Counted from the first letter of the stretch, positions 23,955 through 34,012 are shown. The stretch: DNA of 64,000 bases from Paragonimus skrjabini miyazakii (GCA_014338405.1 JTDE01000960.1:45069-109068), one strand, 5' to 3'. Notes: generated by a model from the sequence alone, not told the origin. Numbers and translations are program-made.

Positions 23955-24185
23955 AGAGTTCGGTGAAACCTAATCGCAGCTTTCGCACTCTAATAAAACT
24001 TTCAGTTAGCCTTTTTGAAAAGTCATAGTACTTGGTTTCGTTGTTGTTAAACCGAATCAGCAGCGCATATCCTCCCCACGGCCGGGATTTGGACTTTAAC
24101 CACGCATTCATGGGACGACTATGTTGGCCTCACATTGAGTACGACCAAACCGTCACCTCTGAACGCTCGGACGCTTTAGCTTGTG
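23955..24185 (-). mobile_element. tRNA-derived SINE, left half of a head-to-head pair
   Basis: Body blocks ATCGCAGCTTTCGCACTCTA (23970) and GGCCGGGATTTGGACT (24080) match the family. On the minus strand the latter gives a B-box-like AGTCCAAATCCCGG. The element runs leftwards from a head near 24185. Confidence 0.6.
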
Positions 24186-24365
24186 AGGTACCTGGTGTAG
24201 TGGTAAACACAGTCATTTCAGGGTGGCGTGGGAGAAATTTACGTCTTGGCCAGAGTAGTGATATGTACTGTTGATGATTTCTAACAGAATCAAAGCTTGA
24301 GACTAGTAGTTCCATTAGAGAGGGAGAGACTACCTGTAATGTCAGGCTGGATGCGAGACCAGCTG
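24186..24365 (+). mobile_element. tRNA-derived SINE, right half of a head-to-head pair
   Basis: An A box TGGTGTAGTGG near 24190 begins a plus-strand copy. The body block TCTAACAGAATCAAAGCTTG at about 24280, followed by GAGACTAGTAGTTCC, aligns with the complement of the other copies. Its head abuts that of the minus-strand copy at 23955-24185, so a transcript across both could fold into a long hairpin. Confidence 0.55.
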
Positions 24366-24484
24366 CCAAGTATGATCTTAATTGAATATAAATCGACCCG
24401 ACACCCGATTAATAATCAGCAATCTATTTTATTTCAAACTGAAGGCCATACACACTTTATAACAACCATCGCACTCAGACATAC

Positions 24485-24725
24485 CCTTTGGTAAGTCCAC
24501 TTCAAAAGGTAGCAACATATTTGAGTTTTGCCTTTATCAGAGCTCATTATTAATGTATATCCATGCACTTTGATCTTCGTGCTTATAAGACTAGTGTGTT
24601 CATCAATAAGCCGGTAATCTACAAATAGACACGACCGATTAATCGTATACAAACGTGTAAGTACGACGTCGTGTAAATAGAGCTCAATTTGCCCGATCAT
24701 TTCAGAAGAAGAGTAACAAATCACA
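24485..24725 (-). CDS. candidate internal exon of a minus-strand gene
   Basis: The acceptor GACCATATTAAACAG is followed by one base and 80 open codons, then the donor CCAAAGG|GTATGT. Residues include MIGQIELYLHDVVLTRLYTI and KVHGYTLIMSSDKGKTQICC. Both splice sites are good and the 241-base length is typical. It lies between a SINE and an inverted-repeat element but resembles neither. No domain could be named, and no phase-matched neighbour was found in the adjacent repeats. Confidence 0.5.
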
Positions 24726-24827
24726 CTGTTTAATATGGTCAATAACAGCGTGATAAATACTTCTCAGTGAGGTTGAAGTTACAGTCTTCAAATAACTGAA
24801 AATCGCCGTAGGGATCGTGTATAAACA

Positions 24828-25320
24828 ATTTTGGTCTCGGCGAACAGAACTGTTTTTGATAAATTCTCACCTTAGGCTGGTAAAATTATATATGAAATCA
24901 AATAACAGTAAAGTAAGTTACTGATCAAAAATAGTATGAAGGTAAAACGGTTTGGTTAAACAGACAGACTAGGGTAAAACTTTCCGCAATGTCTATCGTG
25001 CCCCGGTCAACATGTCGTGGAAAATCAAGTGGTGCATCCTGTCTATAGCCGAGGCGGTTGTAATCCGATTACGTCAAAAATAGTTTGTTCACACCCTGAG
25101 ATTACCTTGGCCAAACACCTGCGGTCAACCCACTCGACAATTTGATCCCGTCCCCCCAACTCAACCCAATTAACACTGACTTCTTAAGTCTACCTCCCAT
25201 GTGATCATAACCACAACGAAGTCGTGTTTGTGTTTTACCCAATAGCTGATTTTACATATAATTGTACCAGCCTAAGATGAGAATTTATCGAAAACAGTTC
25301 TGTTCGCTGAAATCAAAGTT
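24828..25320. mobile_element. 0.49 kb element with about 78-base terminal inverted repeats
   Basis: The arm at 24828-24906 and the complement of 25243-25320 share CGAACAGAACTGTTTT, GATAAATTCTCA and TTAGGCTGGTA, with about 85% identity. The 335-base interior has no coding frame. The form suggests a MITE-like or foldback element, but it ends only about 150 bases before a truncated Penelope-like reverse transcriptase, so it may belong to that element's terminus. No clear target-site duplication was seen. Confidence 0.6.
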
Positions 25321-25469
25321 GCTTTCACTGTCTTCATCGGACCGACTAAACTTGCAAAGGCGGCTAACCTGTTAATTAACCACCACGAAATACATTTCCC
25401 AGTACGGTTAATGTGTGGTGAGCACTGAAGTCTTTAGAGACAACTGAACTCAGTCACATCGTAACTGGG

Positions 25470-26375
25470 TGCAAGATTTACAAACGATATGTGGATGACA
25501 TATTTTGTCTTCTTCAAAACGATGATGATCCCCAGGTCATACTAGATGAGTTCAACAAAGCTCACCCGAATATAAAGTTCACCGTCGAGCTAGAACGTTA
25601 CAACAAACTTTCATTCCTAGATGTCGCGTTGCTTCGTCGATCAGGAGGAACAATTCAAAGATCAGTCCATAGAAAAAAGACATGGACAGGTCAATACACA
25701 CATTTTCAGCGTTGTCCCGTTGAAGTACAAAAGAAGTTTGGTACGTTGTCTGTTGAAAAAATCGCGAAAGATCTGTACACAGGACACTCTGCAGGGGAGG
25801 TGAGATATATTCAAGAAACTCTCAGTGGAAATGGAGACCCTGAGAGATTCATAGATAAAAGTCCGCATTCCGGTACGAAATTTAAACTCGCCCAGACAGC
25901 GCAGAAATAGCCGGTTTTCATCCGTCTATCCGTCGGTGAGGTTAACAGTGAAATAATTAGCCATAGACTTTCAAACGCGTTTGAGACTGCCTCCCCTGCA
26001 GCGAGACTTCTCGTGTGACGTTCGACACCTGCCCGCTATTGGTGTCATGTCTTATGGATTTTTTGTCCAAGTTCTCTTTGTCTTTCTGTATCTACTCTGT
26101 AATCTGTTGTTGTCATGCTGGTTACTTTGGGAGGACCACAAGGGGGCTATCGGAGAAGATCAGTGAACACCTACCGAAATAGCTTCGTAACGGTTCAAGA
26201 AAGCCTATTTCCAGTGCAACTGGTTCCCACTTTCTTGAAACTGGTCATTAAATAAATCCGTATGAAGCGTTCCGAATCATCTGCAAGGTTTGTCAATCCT
26301 GCTCCAGATCTGTCAGATTGCGAGAGTTATCAACGGCCGAGGATATTACTATCAGAAGTGTGTATGTGTATTTAC
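25470..26375 (+). pseudogene. decayed Penelope-like element: RT end plus GIY-YIG endonuclease
   Basis: The frame opens with KRYVDDIFCLL, the catalytic YxDD box of a reverse transcriptase, and continues with LSFLDVALLRR and HRKKTWTGQYTHFQ, characteristic of Penelope-like elements. At about 25708 coding moves to the +1 frame (PLKYKRSLVRCL), and near 25795 it returns (GEVRYIQETL). A stop follows at 25908, and beyond it come RLSVGEVNSEIISHRLSNAF and another shift near 26020. From 26090 a GIY-YIG-like domain reads IYSV...AGYFGRTTRGLSEK, then SEHLP, with a further stop. The 5' part of the RT is missing. This is a dead, 5'-truncated copy. Confidence 0.88.
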
Positions 26376-26461
26376 GTTGAAAAATAATTGGAGGCTTGCG
26401 GGAGTTTCGGTTAATTATTTTAATATCATTCTATAGCAACTTTGGATGTGTTTCGTTGCAG

Positions 26462-26546
26462 AATTAAGTTTTTGAACGACACAAAACTGGACCACCAATC
26501 ACTTTTGACTCGCCATAATAAACACAGATGTTTTAGGGTACCTGAA
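26462..26546 (+). CDS. candidate internal exon of a plus-strand gene
   Basis: The acceptor GATGTGTTTCGTTGCAG precedes one entering base and 28 codons, including LDHQSLLTRHNKHRCFR. The donor CCTGAA|GTGAGTTTG is strong and leaves phase 0. This matches the exon at 29832-30002. The exon lies 87 bases past the end of the PLE remnant. If the pair is real, the second PLE sits inside their intron. Confidence 0.48.
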
Positions 26547-27169
26547 GTGAGTTTGAGTTGGCGGCAAAATGAACTGCCTCACAAAATTCATACAGTTCAT
26601 TGCATTTCCTTTCGCCGTAACTGAGGGAAGATCTGCCAGTTATTATTGTAAGTTAGATAAAAATGTGTTAAACTAATAAAACAATGCAGTCTTTTCAACG
26701 TTGGAGCCAACAACAAAATTACTGGGTCTCGTATGACTTCGATTAGGTAACCCGGAGAAGATTCGCGATCCACTGCGCTTAAACTTTAAATTGAAATAAT
26801 TCTGCTGTGTCTTACGTGAAGTGCACATTTTCGTGGTCAACTTTGTTCCACTCCTGAGATCGTGACAGGTTTGCACCCTGCCAAAGAGTTTCAACAATAG
26901 TCGAGTCTTGTACTTTTTTGGTAAGAAGCTGTCTGAAAAGATGAAATAAGTTCGATGTTCAGTTTCCGTAGCTTCCTGTCGAATTCAGAATATTATCTTT
27001 TCCTGTCTGTAAAGATAGCAAATGCGGATTCAGCATTCTGTTTAAGGCTTAGAGTGTTCATGTTATTTTCTTCTAATAGATACAAACTGCATCGATATCT
27101 TGGAAGACCATTTTCAAAAATACCTACTTTACCTCAGTTTTGTTCTATAGGGGGCTAATTAATTATGCA

Positions 27170-27345
27170 TATACTTATTCCGACCGGGAGTTGAAATTCT
27201 GACCACATGCCTTTGAGACCATCATGCTGATCATGGCGAATATGACCTCACTTTGTGCGAGACTGAATTATCACACCGAAACTTTCAACTCAAATTTATT
27301 CTGAGTATTACTAAGGTTGCCCGATCGATCTCAGAGAAATCGCAT
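27170..27345 (-). mobile_element. tRNA-derived SINE, degraded copy
   Basis: The order of blocks follows the family: CCGACCGGGAGTTGAAATTC (B-box region), ATGACCTCACTTTGTGCGAG, ACTGAATTATCACACCGAAA, and GGTTGCCCGATCGATC at the end. Identity is lower than in the copy at 9110-9556, suggesting an older insertion. Confidence 0.5.
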
Positions 27346-27615
27346 AGATTATCCTGCTAATTCGAGGTCACCGTCGCTTAATCAGTATTCAGCAGTTCAT
27401 TTGAACCCAAACGTTGTTTGGCTTCCAAACGTAAAATTGAGATGAATTTTAATATCTGGTTTTTGCTGTTCAGCTTACGTTGTATGCAACTAGATTTTCC
27501 TGAGAAATCTGATTCGATAAGATAGAAATTTGAGTGTTTGGACACATTGCTTGTCCCATACGGACGATTCGGCGACCTACACGACAGTTGCGGGCAACTA
27601 ACGCTAGGATTTTGT

Positions 27616-27786
27616 TTACAGTGCTTTAGTCAGACTTAGCGAGATGTCACTAGCGCGGTGATCGGCATGTTGCCTCACAATTTCAGCACACTCGTCTGGG
27701 TAAGTGTGTGCACCTCTAATGGATTCTGAAAGGAGAGTGTCACGAAGCTGACGCTGCTCCCTGAAAGGAACAGCTGAATGAGACAT
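27616..27786 (-). CDS. candidate 56-codon first coding exon or small protein
   Basis: A strong acceptor, TTTGGTTTTGTTTTCAG, is followed by only four bases (ATAG) and then ATG. The frame runs 56 codons to TAA and looks coding (VPFREQRQLRDTLLSESIRG, then HADHRASDISLSL). A donor-like CACT|GTAAAC overlaps the stop, so it may continue into another exon. A start codon this close to an acceptor would suit a spliced-leader acceptor site, but that is only an inference. A nearby short piece at 27904-27951, with donor TTCAT|GTAAGT, does not match in phase. Confidence 0.4.
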   Translation of the reverse strand: MSHSAVPFREQRQLRDTLLSESIRGAHTYPDECAEIVRQHADHRASDISLSLTKAL

Positions 27787-28268
27787 CTATCTGAAAACAA
27801 AACCAAATAGCTAATGTGGGTGGTGCCCAACATATATTGCCTAACAAAACTGAACAGAAAAGATTGTATGGATGAACTAGCGTCGACCATACATAGTACT
27901 TACATGAATATAATTCTTGAATAGATTCAACTTGCCACTTCTTTGTACCAACCACCTAGTTGAATCCTTAAGAATACAGACGACCATTTGGTTACCCAAA
28001 ATTTGTTCTAATCTACACATCCCTCATAGTTTCGCTTGACTTATCAATATTACCGTAGTTGGATTAACTATTTATTTAGGTATATGAATGTTTGCCAAAC
28101 ATGGTATTTAGGTTGCAAACGTTTCATCACCAAATGAGGTAACATCATCAGTGTATAATTATTTCGGTGTATAGGTTTGAGCATGGGGATATCACACTAA
28201 CACACAGACCAACGACAACATTACGAATAGTACTATCAAAACCAATGGAACAATTAAAATTCGATAAA

Positions 28269-28586
28269 AATTACGTTATATACAAAATCCGGTGCAGTGA
28301 CCGCGGACAATATTACGTTGGATAAACGAGAAGGAAATTATCACCACAAATTCACGAACAACAATTGGTCATCAAGAGATACGACCAGTTTTCTTTGATC
28401 TCCGTTTACCAGGATCAAAATAGACCCACCTTCATCCTGAGTACCGCAGAACTTCTTACTCAGGTAAACACTAGAGACTCATGCGAATTTCTCGAGGCTT
28501 GATGCACATCAGCTGGGTCAGTAAACAAACACATCCAACTAGACAATATCTATGAACCAATGCTAACCAAGGACTTGAGAGGGTAG
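28269..28586 (+). pseudogene. GIY-YIG endonuclease domain of a Penelope-like element, with stops
   Basis: The frame reads NYVIYKIRCSDRGQYYVG, stop, TRRKLSPQIHEQQLVIKRYD, then SLISVYQDQ and NTRDSCEFLEA, stop, SAGSVNKHIQLDNIYEP and a final stop. The spacing of IYKI and YYVG, the arginine after the second motif and the HEQQ glutamate fit the GIY-YIG nuclease fold. It differs from the domain at 26090, so it comes from another PLE family. Two internal stops make it non-functional. Confidence 0.85.
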
Positions 28587-28609
28587 GAAAGTCAGCAAAC
28601 CCGAACGGG

Positions 28610-28870
28610 GCAACTTAAACTAATCGGACCAGCGATCAAATCGGATTCCAAAAACAAAGAAATAACCCACTCAGTCAAAAGACACGGACCAACCAATCAA
28701 ATTTTGGGTGCAAGTTCAACAGTAACTGGAATCAGCCAATCAGATTCCAGATCAAAGGTTCACATGGTGTGGGGAACAACCAATCGGGTCTCAGGTCGAA
28801 GTTTAAACTCAACACAAACAGCTAATGACAATTCAGATTTGCGGTCAAAACAACAGAAAGTGACCGGTGA
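28610..28870. repeat. diverged tandem tract with CCAAT-type units
   Basis: Units of about 50 bases recur imperfectly, marked by GACCAGCGATCAAATCGG, CCAATCAAATTTTGGG, GCCAATCAGATTCCAG and CCAATCGGGTCTCAGG. They lie between the nuclease domain and the right terminal arm. The CCAAT cores could be promoter elements of the PLE, or simply decayed minisatellite. Confidence 0.5.
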
Positions 28871-29831
28871 GAATTAAGGTCAAGAGGTCAACTCACTCGG
28901 GTATCTAACTGCAGGCATACATCATACTTTGTCATACCCCACGCTGAAACAGTTACGCACTGAAGATGTCACTTCATTTGGTGATGAAATGTTTGCAACC
29001 AATATTCCAAGCTCGGCAAATATCCTAATACCTCAAACCTCAACTCGAGCTACGAAAAACACGAACACCGTTCACAACTAGTCATACGGTGATCGATGAG
29101 AGTCCACCTGAAACGGTAGAAGCGTTAATTTCCGCGTAGTTAGATTGAGTTGTTTTTCCCCTTGGTGAAGATTACGAAACCGATTTCTTTTTGAATGATG
29201 CTTATGCAATCCGCTGTAGTGTTTTATCTTGCTTGCGGTACATTTTCTGTAATAAACAATCATAAGTTAAAAGCGTCAGGATCAATACGGTGCACAATAT
29301 TCTGCACGAAATTAAAGTAGATGAGAAATCAGGACAAGATAAGCAGGTAGTATTGTACAAAGGCTTTGTCTGTTAACTATGCGAACTTGACCTGATTTTG
29401 TTGAGTTGTTCAAACACATGAAAGCAAGAAGTTATATCAGGTGAGAAATATTGAGTGGACAAGTAGTCGGTACTCATTGTCGGTCATGTAAGAAAATAAT
29501 ACCCAAAAGGGTACTACAGCGATAACAGACTTTTAAATTATTTTGGACTGATGGATAATCAATCTGAGTGAAAATTATATCGACGCGTAACAAGTCATAA
29601 TTACACATAGAAGACACTTGCATGTCAAATAGATCGTGTGTACCGCTTTGTTGATTTTTTAATTAACCAGTATTTGACAATCAAAAGATTAAACCGCCCA
29701 ATACATATTGCAATGTTGAAATTTTATGTCTAAAAGTCACCATCACAATCAAAGTATAATGCAGGGAATGCTAAAAACGAAGTAACTTAATAAGACTAAT
29801 TTTGATGTAAACATTGGGGATGAAATCTCAG

Positions 29832-30002
29832 GAAGTCAAAAATGTTATACGGGTGCGTTGTCAACTCTGTATTTTTAAACCAGTATTGAAGAGGAAAATG
29901 ATCGATCAAATCAGTGGACTAAACTTTGCTGGGCGATCAGTTACACGGGTCTATAAATTGAGTGCACCTTCCACTCAGTTCTCCAATTTAATTAGCCAGT
30001 AA
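29832..30002 (+). CDS. candidate terminal exon of the plus-strand gene begun at 26462
   Basis: After GATGAAATCTCAG the frame is open at phase 0 for 56 codons to TAA. It is basic (VLKRKMIDQISG, then FAGRSVTRVYKL). Phase agrees with the exon ending at 26546. No domain is recognised. Confidence 0.42.
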   Translation, partial: EVKNVIRVRCQLCIFKPVLKRKMIDQISGLNFAGRSVTRVYKLSAPSTQFSNLISQ

Positions 30003-31059
30003 TAGGTATTGGATGAAAAACAAACAAAAATAACCACTTAGAAATGTTTTCCCCAGTGAATAGAAGTACTTTTTGTTAATGTATAGAGCCTCAAAACCTG
30101 TGATGTAAACACGATCCGACCGAACGCTCTATTTTGTTAACTTGAAAGTTAAGGACAAAGCATACAGAAACTGGAAAGTAAGCGGATAGAATATTTAAGT
30201 TAGTCGTCACTAAATACTCTCTGATGTGTGCGTCTGGGTTTCATCTATTTGATGTTGATGATAATCAGCGTACGAAGGGCTACCAAGTTATTTACGAGGA
30301 CAGGCACAAAAAGTACATCATTGCTACTAACGCTTTAAATTGAACTGCATTTATGTCCTTGCTGAAGTCAACTGAAGTATCACAGCAACCAAAAAATGAA
30401 CAAGTTTGTACAACTTCACTATTTTCATTCAAATAAGCTTCGGTTCATGAGACAGGGTGACGTAGTACTAATGTGAATCTTGACTTATGCTACCCAAATC
30501 AGTAATACATATTTTGCACTTTGACGAATGGTGGTTGAGTGCCCCATCACAACCTCGGAAAGTGAGGGATCAATAATTCAAACAGCTAGAGTCATGAAAC
30601 AATACTAAATGTTATAAAGTTAACCGATGATTACTGAACTGATGATTTGATTCCATAATCCATTGAGGAAAATAAATTTTTGCAATTTATTTTGAAACAA
30701 AATTAAGCGAAATGTAACACACAAAACAGCAATATTTTTTTCCGCAAGCAATTGTTATCATCATCTCATCCTTACACGAAGTAGCCTCAAAGTAGATGAT
30801 TAAAAGAAGTCGACGTCCAGGTTCGTTGTACACATGAACCAGTGAACAATTACCAGACGGTTCTTTAGCATGATTACATCTTTAAAAAATACCAAAATTG
30901 TAGGCATATTTTGATACGTGATAAACAAAAAGCGCAAGACCATGATTACCCTGGTGCCTTGGTGCCCAACAGAACATCATCCGCTTACTTCAATTCACGT
31001 GTAACATTAGGACTTCAAATAGAGGCTGTATATTAACTGGCGGTAAAATACATGGCTAC
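30003..31059. other. nothing recognised
   Basis: AT-rich sequence with no supported exon or repeat. It may contain the continuation of the minus-strand gene that ends its visible part at 31060. Confidence 0.35.
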
Positions 31060-31127
31060 CTTGTTTTGTAGACAATACCAGAACCATTGGTAAGTAGTAG
31101 CGAGTCTTGATGACGGAATCAAGCAAA
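31060..31127 (-). CDS. candidate exon 7 of a minus-strand gene
   Basis: The acceptor ATTTCACTAATCGTCATCAG is good and the donor is AACAAG|GTAGCC. One base enters, in phase with the previous exon (31341-31437). The 22 codons include LLDSVIKTRYYLPMVLVLS. The gene probably continues to the left. Confidence 0.4.
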
Positions 31128-31340
31128 CTGATGACGATTAGTGAAATAATCACTAGAAGTATCTTAGAATCAACATCGAATGGCAATTTCATGTGATTGA
31201 ACCTCTCGCCGGTTCGGTTTTTCTATCTGATGAGCTCAAACGATGAAAACCAGTCGAGACATTTAGGGTTAGAGAAGCAACTTCCTGATATTGTAACGTA
31301 GATGCAAGTTGCCGGTTGTGTGATAACCATAACTAACAAC

Positions 31341-31437
31341 CTGAAATACACTGCTCGACGAAATCTCAATTTAATTGTGGAAGGAAATAAGTTTGACACT
31401 GCCGTCTTCTCGTTATCTCCAGATGACACTTCGAGTG
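31341..31437 (-). CDS. candidate exon 6 of the same minus-strand gene
   Basis: The acceptor is GTAAAACACAG and the donor a weak TTTCAG|GTTGTT. Two bases enter and two leave. Residues include LEVSSGDNEKTAVSNLFPS. The entering phase matches either possible donor of the exon at 32470-32679. Confidence 0.4.
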
Positions 31438-32469
31438 CTGTGTTTTACATTCGGTGGTGTAAACTTCGGTAGTTGTTATTTATTGTTAAGTGTAACCCAT
31501 TTCTACCTCAATAAGACATAAGTCAAACTTCAGTTGAGAAGCAGTTCATCAGTTGTTCAAGATAACTCACGCATTGTTCCAGCTACTGTGCAAAAACTGA
31601 TACGTCGTATCACAGAGCATTTTAGGCGGCATATCAGGTTGTATTAAAAACTGAAGTAGCAGACTATCGTCATGTTTCCAGCAAACTGATCAGAACACGA
31701 TATATCGAGGTATTTCGTTTCACGGTAAGGGAGAGCATAGCACGATTTTTCAATATCGTGATTGTACAGCGCTAAACAGGAAGTGAGTTTACTTCCCCAA
31801 GTTACTCCTCTGGATTTGAGTTTAACAGAATATGTCTGCGAATCACACAGCTACACAGAAAACAAACCAGACAGTGTGATTTACGTTATCAAGAACTAAT
31901 AGAAGCCCACTGCATGAAAGAAAATTTGTACCGGGCATTTAAACCATAATTTGTCATCCCCGTAAATGAGGCTTACAAAGTGCTCGACTTGACTTCAAAA
32001 TTTGTCCCGGATCTATACCTTTTGCTCTTTAGAATGCATAAACACAGCTTTCTAGTGCAGTTAGATTAATTCTCCATGAATTGGCACTACTTCGCGACAT
32101 ATCAAACAATTAGTTTGATGTTGCTGTTCATCTACTCAGTGATCTAACAAGAGTAGATCATAGTGGTGCTGCAGAACAAATGGTGAAAACCGTAACACCA
32201 CACCGGAATCTCACCACTAGGTAAGCGTCAGCAGACATATGTAGTACGTACTTAATGGAGGATTAGTGGGGGAACAGACTGGTGAACACAACTATGTAGC
32301 ATTTGTGTACAATGTGCATTCGTTGATTACACTTGTTTGAAACTGTTGTCGGTACGAACTCTCGCGCAGAGTCGAAATCTGTAATACAGTATCTTCGTTT
32401 CACATTTCATATCCAGTACGCTGGTTTGAGCCAGTTAGATTGGTTCACTCTCGAGATATAGAACAATAC

Positions 32470-32679
32470 CAGCGAAACTTCCCGAATCATCTAAAGCCAA
32501 CTCGTAGTTAGGTAAAACTTTTATCAGAACAAGCACAAATTCTAAGGGGGAACCTAAAGGTGGTAAATGTGCATAAACACGGAGAAAGTTATACTCCTGT
32601 TTCCTCTGGATATCAATGTCCCGCAGAGCTGCAACAATATTCAGTGGTCTCGAACCAATGTTGTATATCGGAAGACGCT
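32470..32679 (-). CDS. candidate exon 5 of the same minus-strand gene
   Basis: The acceptor is TTTATTTAACAATAG. Two bases enter, as the exon ending at 33369 requires. The 69 codons include SRPLNIVAALRDIDIQRKQE and FVLVLIKVLPNYELALDD. Two donors keep the same phase: GCTG|GTATTG (end 32470) or CGAGA|GTGAAC (end 32449). The plus strand is also open over most of this exon; phase agreement favours minus. Confidence 0.42.
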
Positions 32680-33368
32680 CTATTGTTAAATAAACATAAT
32701 ATTTCTCGTCTGAAAATTCGTGGGATATCAAAGCTTACTGATAATCATACAACGTTAATTCACCTCTTTGATTCGGAGCACACCCATCACTAGAAACTCT
32801 TAAAGATAGTTAGTGGAATGAATTACTCATTGATTTAACTCTTATTTCAGTTCGATCGGAAGGTTAGGAGCAGTGTGGAATCATTTCCAATACCCGAGCA
32901 TCACGAGTTCATTTCGTGCCTTCCCGAAACGTAGCGGGCGCGAATCGGTCGAGACTGGCATTTAGCTCTTGTTCTTTGCTCGCCCCATTGAGCTTTTGTT
33001 GCACACTGACCTCTGTATAGACTCTGTCTGCATTAACCAACAAAATATCAAATCGTAATTACGAATAATCTCAACATATGACGTACTGCAAACGAAGAGA
33101 TGGTAACAACTCATTCAGTGAAAATTCAAGTACACTTTACTCACTGTTAGATTGAGTCGTTCAAAGCATTTTCTCAAAGACAAGAAACATGGAGGCATCA
33201 TGCACTCAACGAAGTTGATACACAACCTTTATTTTGACACAGAATGTTTGAAAAATACAATCGAGGTTAATAACAGCTTGAGGCAGATTTTTGTTTCACC
33301 ACTCAAGCGTTCATTCCAGCTATCCTATGAAATTACAACAGCTTATAACGTTTATCGACAACACCCAC

Positions 33369-33789
33369 CAATGGAAGCACCATTTGATTTGTTGCGTCCA
33401 TTATCTAAACCAAGTTCATTCAAAAGTTTAATTCTGTGTCGTTCATAAGACTTAGAATCCATGTCAGGATGAGACTGTTCAACGAAAATCTCGACGGTTT
33501 GACAACCAAGTCGATCGCTCCCACATGATATCCCCGCCTGACATTTGGTGCGGTCACCGAACACGTACTTTTGAATGCCCTTATAAAGAAATGCGACTAA
33601 CAAGGTCAATGCTGTCATGCGTGGTTCACATGGTGCAATCACGTGATCCCACTGGTTTGCATGTTTTCCGTGCTGCAAAAACGTCAAGCTCAGACTAGGT
33701 TCGTCCGTTAACGAGTACAGTGTTTTCGACTCTGTGTAGCCTACCTTGTTCACTACGTCAGGAAACTCCAAGAAAATCCACGGTTTCAA
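33369..33789 (-). CDS. candidate exon 4, the largest exon, function unknown
   Basis: This is the longest open frame in the window (about 145 codons from the acceptor). The acceptor AAATTATTCCTTTAG is strong. The frame starts at phase 0 (LKPWIFLEFPDVVNKVGYTE), includes SLSLTFLQHGKHANQWDHVI, a moderately hydrophobic ALTLLVAFLYKGIQKYVFG, and a charged tail with SHPDMDSKSYERHRIKLLNE. It ends at ATTG|GTGGGT in phase 1, before an in-frame stop. Six cysteines are present (CEP, KCQ, SCG, GCQ and two at the tail, the last two beyond the donor). I could not place it in a family. Confidence 0.5.
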
Positions 33790-33977
33790 CTAAAGGAATA
33801 ATTTCTTAAAATAATGCCTTCAAAGGCGAAAACATGCAGAACTGACTACCTCGTTCTGCTTTGCTGAGTAAACAGGTAACCATCGGTATTTCCTTCATTA
33901 TCGATTCTCTTTTATGTGCTTCACTTTTTAGGTTCCACACGTTCAATTTTACTGTAACATGTTATCTATCGTTTTAC

Positions 33978-34012
33978 GGTAGATCGTGCCAGATTCAACG
34001 TTTCGTTCCAGT
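33978..34012 (-). CDS. candidate 35-base exon 3 of the same gene
   Basis: A short exon between TCATCTAATGTTACAG and ACC|GTAAAA, entering with two bases and leaving at phase 0. It reads WNETLNLARST, containing an N-glycosylation-type NET triplet. The phases link the exon ending at 34208 to the one beginning at 33789. Confidence 0.35.

Larger units (their letters stand above)
28075..29035 (+). mobile_element. second Penelope-like remnant with inverted terminal repeats
   Basis: The termini at about 28075-28160 and 28950-29035 are inverted copies sharing GGTTGCAAAC, TTTCATCACCAAATGA and, further out, a TTTGCC block. Between them are a GIY-YIG domain (28269-28586) and a diverged tandem tract (28610-28870). 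Penelope-like elements often carry terminal repeats in odd orientations. Both arms also show hammerhead-like cores, described as a finding. Confidence 0.7.

Noticed and set aside
24032..24274. 80-codon plus-strand frame
   Set aside because: It lies entirely inside the head-to-head SINE pair.
28075..29035. CRISPR-like or satellite array
   Set aside because: The units are irregular and diverged, and the context is a Penelope-like element in eukaryotic DNA.
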